Shown here piece by piece: positions 14,388 through 22,919 of a stretch of 25,137 nt of DNA. Source of the stretch: CAYZMH01 sp964479445. Its GTDB lineage: Bacteria; Bacteroidota; Bacteroidia; Bacteroidales; GCA-2748055. Both the position numbers and the translations under genes were made by a program. The DNA is taken from positions 1-25,137 of the forward strand of contig CAYZMH010000055.1 in the NCBI GenBank assembly GCA_964479445.1. Direction: 5' to 3'. Positions within the stretch are counted from its first letter, which is position 1; every line of letters begins with the position of its first letter. A model generated the notes under the pieces. That model was not told the DNA's origin and ran no database searches. It saw only the letters and a list, made by a program, of their open reading frames with translations.

Positions 14388-16163
14388 ATGGATACTATAC
14401 AATTAACAATTGATAACAAAACCGTAGAGGTACCCCGGGGAACCACCATTTTCAAGGCTGCCAGGAAGCTGGGTATCGATATACCGGTGTTGTGCTATAT
14501 GGACCTTAAAGACCTGAATATCGAGAATAAACCGGGTGGATGCCGGATATGTTCTGTGGAGGTTGAGGGATACAAGAAACTGGTTCCTTCATGTTCTACC
14601 GAGGTAACAGACGGTATGGTAGTGAAGACCAACAGCGTTCGCGTTTTGAATGCCCGTCGTACCGTCTTGGAACTGATTCTCAGTGATCATCCCAAGGATT
14701 GCCTCTCCTGTGCAAAATCAGGCAATTGCGAGTTGCAGGATATGGCTATTAAGCTGGGCGTTCGGAAAATACCCGGACAGGAGTATGCAGAGATGTCTAC
14801 CTACAGGCTAGACACCTCTCCTTCCATCATAAGGGACATGGATAAGTGTATTATGTGCCGCCGGTGCGAAACCATGTGCAATGATTTTCAAACAGTGGGA
14901 GCGTTGAATGCCGTTAATCGCGGATTTGAAGCTGTGGTTGCTCCGGCTTTCGAAATGAACCTGGAGCACTCGCCATGTACTTATTGCGGACAGTGTGTGG
15001 CAGTTTGCCCTACAGGAGCCCTCACCGAGGTAGATCATACCGATAAGGTCATTAACGCACTGAGTGATCCCAAGAAAACAGTGATCGTTCAGACTGCTCC
15101 TGCAGTGCGGGCTGCACTGGGTGAAGAATTCGGGATGGATGCCGGATCACTGGTTACCGGAAAGATGGTTACGGCCCTCAGGAACCTGGGATTCGATTAT
15201 GTATTTGATACCGATTTTGCGGCAGACCTTACTATTATGGAAGAGGGAACCGAGTTGCTGAACCGGCTGAACCGGCACCTGAACGGCGATAAAGAGGTGC
15301 AACTGCCGATCTTAACCAGTTGCTGCCCGGGATGGGTGAACTTTTTCGAGCATCATTTCCCGGAAATGAAGGATATTCCTTCGACCGCCCGTTCGCCCCA
15401 GCAAATGTTCGGTTCCGTTGCAAAAACATACTTTGCTGATAAAATCCAGACTGATCGAAAAGACCTGGTTGTAGTATCCATTATGCCATGCCTGGCGAAA
15501 AAATATGAGAGTCAGCGTGACGAATTTGCCGTTGATGGAAATCCGGATGTGGATTACTCCATCACCACACGCGAATTAGCTCACCTGATCAAACAGGCAA
15601 ACATGGACCTGGTTAACCTTGAGGACGAGGACTTCGATAAACCCCTTGGTGAATCAACCGGGGCAGGGGTGATCTTTGGTGCAACAGGAGGTGTGATTGA
15701 GGCAGCCACAAGGACAGCCTATGAAATTCATACCGGAAAAAACCTGGAAAAAGTAGATTTCGACGCGTTAAGAGGAATGGAAGGGATACGGTCGGCCACC
15801 GTTGATTTTGATGGAACACCCATTCACATAGGAATTGCACATGGCCTGGGCAATGCTCGTAAATTGCTGGAGGATATTAAGACGGGTAAGTCAAATTACC
15901 ATGCCATAGAGATTATGGCTTGTCCTGGCGGATGCATCGGCGGCGGAGGACAGCCGTTACACCATGGAGATTCTTCCATATTGAAAGCCAGGTCAAAAGC
16001 GATCTACCAGGAAGATGCGAACAAGCCGTTGAGAAAATCCCATGAAAATCCCTATATCAAAAAATTGTATGAAGAGTTCCTGGGAGAACCTATGAGTGAG
16101 AAAGCCCACCAGCTATTGCATACACATTACTTTGATCGCAGAGAGAAAGTGTTTAATGTATAG
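14388..16163 (+). CDS. hydA: Electron-bifurcating [FeFe]-hydrogenase catalytic subunit HydA
   Basis: 591 residues with an AGAGGA-like site before ATG 14388. N-terminal [2Fe-2S] (Cys36/52/55/69), His-ligated [4Fe-4S] (His101, Cys105/108/114), two [4Fe-4S] clusters (Cys154/157/160/164 and Cys197/200/203/207), then the H-cluster domain with all three signatures: TSCCPGW at 310-316 (Cys312 proton relay, Cys313 ligand), MPCLAKK (Cys368) and MACPGGCIGGGGQP (Cys512, Cys516). A C-terminal small-subunit-like tail (YIKKLYEEFLGEP) completes it. The group A3 type catalyses 2 H+ + 2 e- to H2. It lacks the additional C-terminal [2Fe-2S] domain known in the longer Thermotoga HydA. Maturation genes hydEFG are not in the window and must be elsewhere. 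Confidence 0.96.
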   Translation: MDTIQLTIDNKTVEVPRGTTIFKAARKLGIDIPVLCYMDLKDLNIENKPGGCRICSVEVEGYKKLVPSCSTEVTDGMVVKTNSVRVLNARRTVLELILSDHPKDCLSCAKSGNCELQDMAIKLGVRKIPGQEYAEMSTYRLDTSPSIIRDMDKCIMCRRCETMCNDFQTVGALNAVNRGFEAVVAPAFEMNLEHSPCTYCGQCVAVCPTGALTEVDHTDKVINALSDPKKTVIVQTAPAVRAALGEEFGMDAGSLVTGKMVTALRNLGFDYVFDTDFAADLTIMEEGTELLNRLNRHLNGDKEVQLPILTSCCPGWVNFFEHHFPEMKDIPSTARSPQQMFGSVAKTYFADKIQTDRKDLVVVSIMPCLAKKYESQRDEFAVDGNPDVDYSITTRELAHLIKQANMDLVNLEDEDFDKPLGESTGAGVIFGATGGVIEAATRTAYEIHTGKNLEKVDFDALRGMEGIRSATVDFDGTPIHIGIAHGLGNARKLLEDIKTGKSNYHAIEIMACPGGCIGGGGQPLHHGDSSILKARSKAIYQEDANKPLRKSHENPYIKKLYEEFLGEPMSEKAHQLLHTHYFDRREKVFNV

Positions 16164-16192
16164 GGATTTGTAATAAAAAAAATCAGGTAAAT

Positions 16193-16722
16193 ATGTCTAG
16201 CGTAAAAGTAGAATTGAAAAAAGAACAGATTGACAAGATTCATGAAATCTGTGATTCCTTTGATAACCGCCCCGGGGAGCTGATAAACATTCTTCATAAG
16301 ACTCAAAAGAAGTTCGGCTACCTGCCGGCTGAAGTTCAGGAAGTGATAGCAAATAAGATCGATGTAGCTTTAGCAAAGGTGTATGGCGTGGTTACCTTTT
16401 ATTCGTTCTTCGACATGAAACCCAAGGGGAAATTCCCCATCTCTATCTGTACCGGTACAGCATGCTATGTAAGAGGGGCGGAGAATGTTCTGGCTGAGTT
16501 TAAGAAACAATTGGAGATTGAAGTCGGGGAGACATCGGAAGATGGCAAATTCTCACTGAGCTGTTTGCGATGCGTCGGAGCCTGTGGATTGGCTCCTGTC
16601 GTCCTGATTGGAGAAAAGACCTATGGCCGGGTAGCACCGGATGATGTGNNNNNNNNNNAATAATTCTTGAAGGCGAACTTAAATTTGTAAATGTTGATGA
16701 AATACTAAAAGAATTCAAATAG
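16193..16722 (+). CDS. hydC: Electron-bifurcating [FeFe]-hydrogenase subunit HydC (NuoE-like), interrupted by an assembly gap
   Basis: NuoE-type thioredoxin-fold subunit: helical N-terminus (LINILHKTQKKFGYLP), ALAKVYGVVTFYSFF, then [2Fe-2S] ligands Cys86 and Cys91 (CTGTAC) and Cys127 and Cys131 (CVGAC). It relays electrons within the HydABC trimer. The frame is intact to residue 152 (APDDV), then meets 10 N. Read with exactly 10 N the protein stops at 16661, but the other side is open in a different frame: residues IILEGELKFVNVDEILKEFK, then TAG at 16720-16722, a plausible NuoE-like helical end. The gap length must therefore be 2 modulo 3. The end coordinate assumes this tail belongs to hydC. 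It starts 29 bases after hydA with no promoter between. Confidence 0.88.
16649..16658. other. Assembly gap (10 N) in hydC
   Basis: A run of ten undetermined bases inside the HydC reading frame. Its written length breaks the frame, so it is a placeholder. Confidence 0.98.
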
Positions 16723-16760
16723 CACATAGATTTGGTTTAGGTTTGATTCTTTTCCATGGC

Positions 16761-16799
16761 AAAAGATGCCGCTTTGCTTTAGCCTGAGCGGCATCTTTT
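16761..16799. terminator. Bidirectional terminator between hydC and the DUF3267 gene
   Basis: A perfect 12-bp inverted repeat, AAAAGATGCCGC at 16761-16772 and GCGGCATCTTTT at 16788-16799, with a 15-base loop. T-rich sequence follows on the plus strand, and the mirror A-run serves the minus strand. It lies between convergent genes and should stop transcription from both sides. Confidence 0.9.
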
Positions 16800-16802
16800 C
16801 TT

Positions 16803-17444
16803 TTATGAGCCTCTTGGCTTACTCAATATATAGAAATAGCTTGTTTTGCTATCCATTTCATCATAGGTGACAATCCTTTTACGCCGGTACTCCCAGGCGA
16901 AACCGGTCATTGCAAAATCACCAATACACATTACGTTATGACTGAGTAGCAGAAATAGTGTAAAGGTCAGTATTTGAGGAAAAAACAGCAGGGTCACTAC
17001 GGCCATCAGGGCATTGATCCCGATAAAAGGAGTTAGCGCGAGCAGCGTCAGTTCCCTGTGATTAATCACATATCGGTCCGCTGCTACATAAAAGAGAAGT
17101 TGACGCAGGTCTTTCCCGAAATGAATACGGGGAGCCCCCATCATTTTATAAGCAAGGGCATGCAACGCCTCGTGAAATGGGATGATAAGGAACGAACCGG
17201 AGAAAAGTCCTGCCGCACCTTGAAGGATCAGGGATTTCCATGGAGTATCAAGTTGCCATCTTGACCAGATAATCCAGGCGATGGCTGCCGCAAGGAAGAG
17301 AATGTTGGCCAGGTAGAAAAGGAATGTTACCGGATTTCGCTTCCGGATATTCTCCAGCACAAAATTCAGTATATCATCGAACTCCAGTCTTTTCAGGAGC
17401 TGATATCTTTCAGATTTTTTTAGTTCGCTGGGATCTCTTATCAT
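16803..17444 (-). CDS. DUF3267 membrane protein, putative zinc metallopeptidase
   Basis: 213 residues. Three to five hydrophobic segments (about 38-60, 74-90, 130-155 and 157-175) surround a zincin motif, HEALH at 91-95 (FHEALHALAY), as in the DUF3267 family (PF11667, putative zincin). A second conserved element is GAPRIHFG. The HExxH at a membrane segment suggests an integral-membrane protease, but no member I know of has a proven substrate. Its start overlaps the serpin stop by 4 bases (ATGA on the minus strand), so the two proteins are translated as a pair. Its terminator is the hairpin at 16761-16799. Confidence 0.85.
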   Translation of the reverse strand: MIRDPSELKKSERYQLLKRLEFDDILNFVLENIRKRNPVTFLFYLANILFLAAAIAWIIWSRWQLDTPWKSLILQGAAGLFSGSFLIIPFHEALHALAYKMMGAPRIHFGKDLRQLLFYVAADRYVINHRELTLLALTPFIGINALMAVVTLLFFPQILTFTLFLLLSHNVMCIGDFAMTGFAWEYRRKRIVTYDEMDSKTSYFYILSKPRGS

Positions 17445-18694
17445 TTGTGATTCTCAGGCACGTGCAATACACCTAAGAAAAGCGGCGTATTACTGCGGTT
17501 TTCTCTTATGAGGAATATGAAAGGCCGGTTGGCTTTGAATGACGGGGGCTGCCCGGGGAAGGCTGATTTAAGTCCGACGGTAACCGCTGTTGCCGCAGCA
17601 GCCTCTGTTCCTGATTCATTGACATCTATAAAAGATTTATGCAGTACCTCATCAACTTTCAGACTTCGGTCCCCGGTTATTCCTGAAAGGTCAGCCTGCA
17701 TTCCAAAAACCTGCTCCATCCCCATTTCTTTGAGGATCTGTTTTGCATTGATCGCATCTTTTATTGTAAAAGCGGGTAATTCTACATCGACAGGTTTTGT
17801 GTTTGATGAATTCAACAGGGTATCCAGATTGTTCTCCCGGATAGCATTTAATAGCCGGGTTACCGACAGATCTTCTTTTGGAAGAAAGGCCCAGAAAATA
17901 TACCGTGATTCGGCATAGGGAAGCCCCAGGGCTTGCATATGCGAGGTTTCCAGGTAGCGGGCTGTAATGTTTCCGGTCATATAATCGGCTTCTGTCTCCG
18001 TTCCGTCTTCACGAAAGAATACACCTTTCCTGGTGCGCTTTTCATTAAACGTATTGAGCCACTGTCCTTTGAAGTAGAGGGCATTGGTGAGTATCAACCG
18101 GGTATTAGGCTGAAGAGTACCCTCCGGAATAATCTCACTGATCTTTTCTTTGGTTTGTTCTGCTGTCCAGTTGTTGATTTTCTCCCGGGCTTCCTCCCTC
18201 GGTTTCTCCCTGCGGAAGTCAAATCTTTCCGGGGATGCTTTATACTCCTCTGTGAGGATTGTTAAAAACGGGGGTTCCACTTCCAGGGATTCCTGTATCC
18301 AGAGTCCGTTGGCAATCCTGACTTCCATGTCCGGATGTTTCGTATGTTGCAATTTAGCAGACACTTCACCGGTTGTTTTATGGAAGGCTTCAGTATTGGC
18401 AGGGTAGTGCATGACCTGTTGGAATTCAGCAGCGGTCGATTGCCCGGTGCCGGCATATACCATGGCCATTGCCGTATACAGGCTATAGGGTGAATATACC
18501 AGGTTTTTTCCTGGTTGATGCCCCCGTATTAAGAAATCCAGTCCGAACTGATCAATGCCCGAACCAGGAGCAGATTGCTCGTTTGATTGCAGAGGCTTAC
18601 TGTTCACACTTTTCTGACCCGAACTGCAGCTGAATAAAACAATCATAATGGCGGTTGTCAGTAGTATGTGGGTCTCTTCTCGCCTGTATTTCAT
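17441..18694 (-). CDS. Serpin family lipoprotein protease inhibitor
   Basis: 417 residues from ATG 18694. The frame runs back to 18844 but the promoter lies at 18767-18797, and this start gives a clean lipoprotein signal: hydrophobic TAIMIVLF followed by SC (FSC-SSG), so the protein should be lipid-anchored. The serpin fold is clear: NLVYSPYSLYTAMAMVYAGT, LILTNALYFKGQW, then the hinge ESGTEAAAATAVT and the closing motif ANRPFIFLIRE. The hinge has small residues at P12-P9, as in inhibitory serpins that trap serine or cysteine proteases by a conformational change. By spacing from the hinge, P1-P1' would be about Lys-Ser (GLKS), suggesting trypsin-like targets; the loop is about four residues longer than in alpha-1-antitrypsin, so this is approximate. 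Confidence 0.92.
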   Translation of the reverse strand: MKYRREETHILLTTAIMIVLFSCSSGQKSVNSKPLQSNEQSAPGSGIDQFGLDFLIRGHQPGKNLVYSPYSLYTAMAMVYAGTGQSTAAEFQQVMHYPANTEAFHKTTGEVSAKLQHTKHPDMEVRIANGLWIQESLEVEPPFLTILTEEYKASPERFDFRREKPREEAREKINNWTAEQTKEKISEIIPEGTLQPNTRLILTNALYFKGQWLNTFNEKRTRKGVFFREDGTETEADYMTGNITARYLETSHMQALGLPYAESRYIFWAFLPKEDLSVTRLLNAIRENNLDTLLNSSNTKPVDVELPAFTIKDAINAKQILKEMGMEQVFGMQADLSGITGDRSLKVDEVLHKSFIDVNESGTEAAAATAVTVGLKSAFPGQPPSFKANRPFIFLIRENRSNTPLFLGVLHVPENHK

Positions 18695-18766
18695 TGTATG
18701 CAGGATTTGTTTAATTTCGTTGCCGGATCGGATCCAGTGCCAGGCAATCTCCTTCCGGATCCTTAA

Positions 18767-18797
18767 CAAATGTACGAATGGATCACAAGTTATCAAG
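18767..18797 (-). promoter_or_regulatory. Serpin promoter overlapping the EamA start
   Basis: On the minus strand, CTTG (18797-18794), a 19-bp spacer, then TACATTTG (18774-18767): a near-consensus Bacteroidota promoter. Transcription would start near 18762, giving about 68 bases of leader before the serpin ATG at 18694. It covers the start codon of the divergent EamA gene. Confidence 0.6.
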
Positions 18798-19671
18798 CGG
18801 GTACGGGTATGCTTTTGGTGCAGCATTTGCTCTTTCTGCTTCATTTATCTTCAGTAAATCAGCCCTGAACAGCGCGAGTATGATTCAATTCGGGGTGGTT
18901 TGGTTTTTCCTGGGTGTGATCTGGAATGGCACCTGGTATATCTTCCGGTACCGGTCTCTCCCCGGGATGAATCATTCAGTCATGAAGTGGCGAGTAGCGA
19001 TTGGAATTGCCGTGCTTGAGGCGATAGCGACCGGACTTTTTTATATTGCGTTGCGGGCTATGGAGAATCCTGCCATCGTCTCTTTTATTGGTAACATCGG
19101 TCCGGTTTTCGTTGCCATACTTGGATTTACCCTTTTACATGAACGCTTTAAGAGACTTCAGTCATTGGGAATACTGGTTACCCTGGCAGGTATATTTGTT
19201 ATCAATTACCGGACCGGTGGTTTCGGAGGTTTTCTTGATCCGGGAGCGATCTATGTGATCATGGCCTCGCTCTTTTTCTCACTGGCCACTATACTGGGTC
19301 GCAGATACCATTCGTATCTTGTTCCTGAACTTATGTCCTGGTTACGTTCCGGTATCCTGGCACTTGTTTTCATCCTGTTGATTATTCTGACCAAACAATC
19401 GCTGGATCTCAGTATTTCAACCTGGAGAAACCTTGCACTTGGATCCCTTTTTGAGACTCTTTTAACGATAGTATTTGCATACCAGGCCCTGCGGCGGATA
19501 GAAGCTACAAAAACATCACTTATTATAAGTTCAAAGGGCGTCTGGACCCTCCTGCTCGCATGGCTATTCCTGGGAGTTTTCCCCACTGCGGTTCAGTTAA
19601 CCGGAGGTATCATAACACTGGTTGGTGTATGGATGATCACCTGGAGCCGGGGGGCACATAGTCGAGGATAA
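18778..19671 (+). CDS. EamA (DMT superfamily) transporter
   Basis: 297 residues, with about ten hydrophobic segments in two EamA repeats. The first repeat ends near residue 140 (ENPAIVSFIGNIGPVFVAILGFTLLHERFKRLQSLGILVTLAGIFVI), which is the EamA signature. The second ends with SLIISSKGVWTLLLAWLFLGVFPTAVQLTGGIITLVGVW. The family exports or imports small metabolites or amino acids through the inner membrane; the substrate cannot be predicted. It is divergent from the serpin gene and convergent with the TPR gene, overlapping its 3' end by 35 bases. No clear promoter is seen upstream. The last residues are a short positive tail. Confidence 0.88.
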   Translation: MDHKLSSGYGYAFGAAFALSASFIFSKSALNSASMIQFGVVWFFLGVIWNGTWYIFRYRSLPGMNHSVMKWRVAIGIAVLEAIATGLFYIALRAMENPAIVSFIGNIGPVFVAILGFTLLHERFKRLQSLGILVTLAGIFVINYRTGGFGGFLDPGAIYVIMASLFFSLATILGRRYHSYLVPELMSWLRSGILALVFILLIILTKQSLDLSISTWRNLALGSLFETLLTIVFAYQALRRIEATKTSLIISSKGVWTLLLAWLFLGVFPTAVQLTGGIITLVGVWMITWSRGAHSRG

Positions 19672-20749
19672 AGCGGTAATTTGTCAGACGTTCAGCCTGC
19701 CTGGACAGCTGTTTTGTATTTCCCGTTCCCTTTAGTCTTGCTATACGACTTTTCCCGGCGTAAGCCATTGCCCTGTGCAGATCTGCGAAAGGGGAGAAAG
19801 GTTCGGATAATTTCAGCCCCTGGTTATACATCCTGCTTGCTTTCTCGTAATCCCGGTAGGCTATCTCCTGTACCATTCCGCCTAATACCTGGTAAAGCAT
19901 TTTTGCATAGGGATCGTTATTTTGTTCCAGGTTTTTCAGGAGGACCTCTGCAAAATCAATCCTGTCGTTATGTAATAAAATGGTAATATAATGCCCGGTA
20001 TAGAAAATGTTGTCGGGAAACCGGTTGTATAGATTTGCTGCATACCTGGCAGCCAATGACATATTATTTTCATAGTTAAGTTGGATCAGGGACATAAAAA
20101 AAATGGCTTCCACCCGAAGATAAGTGGTGCTCAGGGTTGCATGGCGCAGATGCTGAAGTCCTTTATCTTTATCCCCTTTGCGTAAAAGAAGCGCCAACGG
20201 TTTATACACCGGATGGGTTTCCGGATAAGCTTCAATATAGTAGTTATATAGTCCGGAGCTGAAATAGAACTCATTGAACTCATCCATCCGTTCGAATCCC
20301 CGAAGCATCTGCCGGTACATATTGTCGATATCGCTCAAAACTTTTCCCGGCCTGCCATTATCGGCCCAGAACATAGCCATGAATGCCCTTGCATGCAGAT
20401 CGAAAAATATTCCCTCCAGGTGATCCGCATTCTGCTCGAGCATGCTGTCTGCCAGAGCAACAGTTCGTTCCATTTGCCGGAGGAATTGAATACTTTCAGG
20501 ATTTTCCGGTGTAAGCGGCATATTTTCCCAGTATATAAGCAGCGCTTTCAGGAAACTGGTTGCGGGGTGATTCGGCAGGGCTGACTCAATTTCCAGGTGT
20601 GAGACGGTCGCTTCTTCAAAATGATATGCGTAGATAGATTCCAGGCAATGGTTCACTTTTTCAAGCAAATGGGGTTTATCCAGGATATTATTCTGTGCTG
20701 CCAGGGAAGCCGGGAAAAAAAGGAGGAGAAATAAACCGAACCTTTTCAT
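19637..20749 (-). CDS. Secreted TPR-like helical repeat protein
   Basis: 370 residues. A signal peptide (about 1-18, cut after LAAQ) leads into an almost wholly alpha-helical protein with TPR-like helix pairs: YAYHFEEATVSHLEIE, PATSFLKALLIYW, VEAIFFMSLIQLNYENNMSLAARYAANLYNRFPDN, and near the end KASRMYNQGLKL and ADLHRAMAYAGKSRIAR. TPR arrays mediate protein contacts; here the location would be the periplasm or cell surface, with no lipobox or sorting domain seen. The function is unknown. Its 3' end overlaps the convergent EamA gene. It is separated from the fasciclin gene by a strong terminator, so it has its own promoter; a weak TATCTTTC (20777-20770, minus) is the only candidate. Confidence 0.78.
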   Translation of the reverse strand: MKRFGLFLLLFFPASLAAQNNILDKPHLLEKVNHCLESIYAYHFEEATVSHLEIESALPNHPATSFLKALLIYWENMPLTPENPESIQFLRQMERTVALADSMLEQNADHLEGIFFDLHARAFMAMFWADNGRPGKVLSDIDNMYRQMLRGFERMDEFNEFYFSSGLYNYYIEAYPETHPVYKPLALLLRKGDKDKGLQHLRHATLSTTYLRVEAIFFMSLIQLNYENNMSLAARYAANLYNRFPDNIFYTGHYITILLHNDRIDFAEVLLKNLEQNNDPYAKMLYQVLGGMVQEIAYRDYEKASRMYNQGLKLSEPFSPFADLHRAMAYAGKSRIARLKGTGNTKQLSRQAERLTNYRFILDYVPPGSR

Positions 20750-20782
20750 AGCATAAATATAGCAGGAAAGAAAGATAAAAAA

Positions 20783-20809
20783 AAGGCTGCCTGAATTTCA
20801 GGCAGCCTT
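20783..20809 (-). terminator. Terminator of the fasciclin gene
   Basis: A perfect 12-bp inverted repeat (AAGGCTGCCTGA at 20783-20794, TCAGGCAGCCTT at 20798-20809) with a 3-base loop. On the minus strand it is followed by a run of eight T (the A-run at 20777-20784), 23 bases after the fasciclin stop codon. Confidence 0.93.
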
Positions 20810-20831
20810 GTTGCGAATGCAGATAGAGTCC

Positions 20832-22650
20832 TTACTTCACAACCCTCACTTTATTAGTAAACCTGCTCTCTCCGGCATTCACAATTACTATATAGATTCC
20901 GGAATCCATCCTGTCGGTGGTAATCTCCATCACGTGTTTGCCTTCATTCAGCATACCACGCTGCAGATCGATTACCTGCTGACCCAGCAGGTCATACACT
21001 CCAACAGAAACACCGGTTGATTTGCGCAATTCGAAGGAGACGTTGAACCGCTCGGTAGCCGGGTTCGGATATACGTTGATTCCTTCATATTCATAGAGTA
21101 CTGCCCTGCTTGATGTAGGCGGGGTAATTACCGCGTCGATAACATGAACAACCCCGTTGGGCGCTTCATAGTCGGCAAAGACTACTTTGGCATCGTTGAT
21201 AAATACGCCGTCGTTATTGATGGTTACCTCGATGTCGGAACCTTCCAGGGTGGTAAAGGTATCCCCGTCGGAGAGGTCACCGGACATGGCTTTGGCACCC
21301 ACGACATGGTATTGCAGGATCTCTGCCAGGTCACCGGTAGGATCGGCCAGCAATGCATTGAGAGTTTCACTGCCCAGAGCATCGAAGGCATCGTCGGTGG
21401 GGGCAAAGAGGGTAAAGTCACCGTCAGCCGAGAGTGCATCAACTAATTGTGCCTGGGTCACGGCTGTTTCCAGGGTGTTGTGACGCGGACTGTTGACCAC
21501 GATGTCCACGATGGAAGTGGGTTGGGTGATCACAGCGTCGATGACGTGTACCACACCGTTGTCGGCCGGAATATCGGTTACGGTGATCATGGCCTGGTTG
21601 ATGTAGTTTCCTTCTCCTGTCAGGGAGATGAACGCATCGGTTCCTTCCAGCATGGGAACGATCTGACCATCGTTAAGGTCACCTGCCATCACACTGCCGC
21701 TTACCACGTGGTACTGCAGGATGCTTGCCAGGTCGCCCGTGGGGTCTGCAAACAGAGCGTCAATGGTCTCCGAGCCGAGCGCAGCAAAGGCATCGTCGGT
21801 GGGGGCAAAGACGGTGAACGGACCTTCGGCGGATAGTGCATCAACCAGTCCGGCTTCGGTTACAGCAGACTCAAGGCTGGTGTGATCTTCGCTGTTAACA
21901 ATTACATCCACTACGGTATTGGTTTCAACCGGCGGGGTAATTACCGCGTCGATAACATGAACAACCCCGTTGGGCGCTTCATAGTNNNNNNNNNNNNNNN
22001 NNNNNNNNNNNNNNNNNNNNNNNNNNNNNNNNNNNNNNNNNNNNNNNNNNNNNNNNNNNNNNNNNNNNNNNNNNNNNNNNNNNNNCTGTTTCCAGGGTGT
22101 TGTGACGCGGACTGTTGACCACGATGTCCACGATGGAAGTAGGCTGGGTGATCACAGCGTCGATGACGTGCACCACTCCGTTGGAGGCAGCAATATCCGT
22201 GGATGTAATCTCTGCCTGATTAATGAAATTCCCTCCAGAGTACATGGAGATAAAGGCACTGGTGCCTTCCAGCATACTTACAATTTGACCATCCGACAGA
22301 TCACCTGCCTGAACAGAGCCAGTGGTTACGTGATACTGTAAAATAGTGGCAAGATCGCCGGTAGGATCAGCAAGTAAGTCATTGAGAGTTTGCGCACCCA
22401 ATGCATTAAAAGCATCGTCGGTAGGGGCAAAAACAGTAAAAGGACCTGCTCCGGACAGATCGTCGTCGAGCTCGGCAGCAATGACTGCATCCTCGAGCGT
22501 TTCGTGATCCGGACTGTTAGCGATGACATCCACCACTGTCTGAGCGCTGGAGTTCATCGAAAAAGAGATAAATGCGAAAATAGTGAGCAGGAACAATGGG
22601 AACCTGCTTACAGCAGAACTCTTTTTGTGAAGTAAAACTCTTTCTTTCAT
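20832..22650 (-). CDS. Multi-domain fasciclin (FAS1) surface protein, T9SS type A; contains an assembly gap
   Basis: Signal peptide at the N-terminus (about 1-37, ending SSAQ), then four FAS1 domains of about 137 residues: one complete, a second mostly lost in the 100-N gap, a third and a fourth. Each has the FAS1 marks TVFAPTDDAF, LQYHV and NGVVHVIDAVI. The C-terminus (about 80 residues) is a type A T9SS sorting domain: NVYPNPATERFNVSF, VYDLLGQQV, MDSGIYIV and a terminal KVRVVK. FAS1 domains mediate cell adhesion or matrix binding. The two halves are out of frame with 100 N but in frame if the gap is 291 bp, so this is one gene of about 669 residues. It is probably displayed on the cell surface and is transcribed alone. 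Confidence 0.92.
21118..21518 (-). repeat. Near-identical FAS1-domain repeat, intact copy
   Basis: This 401-bp stretch (the end of domain 3's linker through domain 4) is the counterpart of the missing domain 2. Its first 55 bases equal 21931-21985 exactly and its last 55 equal 22086-22140 exactly, the two edges of the N gap. Between these edges lie 291 bases. Confidence 0.85.
21986..22085. other. Assembly gap (100 N) in the fasciclin gene
   Basis: Exactly 100 undetermined bases, a standard placeholder. The flanks match the edges of the intact repeat at 21118-21518, so the missing sequence is probably a close copy of about 291 bp. Confidence 0.97.
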
Positions 22651-22731
22651 AATTATTTTGTTTAATGTTTACAACTGAAAATGAAACATTATAATTTATT
22701 AAATGTTTAAAAATTAACATAAAACATTAAA

Positions 22732-22739
22732 CAAAAATA
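22732..22739 (-). promoter_or_regulatory. Candidate -7 element for the fasciclin gene
   Basis: On the minus strand TATTTTTG matches TAnnTTTG. No good -33 element is seen at 19 bp and the surroundings are very AT-rich, so chance is possible. It would give a leader of about 75 bases ending at ATG 22650. An exact 11-bp inverted repeat (22660-22670 and 22722-22732) flanks this leader. Confidence 0.35.
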
Positions 22740-22919
22740 TATAAAACACTAAAGAACAGATATATAATACAGATCACTCCGGAGTGTATTTAACAAACTG
22801 GATTAAGTTGAACTGACTCAGCTTAGCGGTTTTTTTTGCACCTTTGTGGTACAGTCAATGAAAAATATTCCATGTTTTCACTGCTGGTTTGATTTTTAAG
22901 AGGTATTTAAGGACGTAGT

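Noticed and set aside
18695..18844. Longer serpin start at 18844
   Set aside because: It would lie upstream of the mapped promoter elements, overlap the EamA gene and bury the lipoprotein signal 50 residues inside the protein.
21447..21836. Plus-strand frames across the fasciclin repeats, rich in Gly, Val, His and Asp
   Set aside because: They are antisense reflections of the FAS1 repeats, recur in each repeat copy and have no signal, start site or family match.
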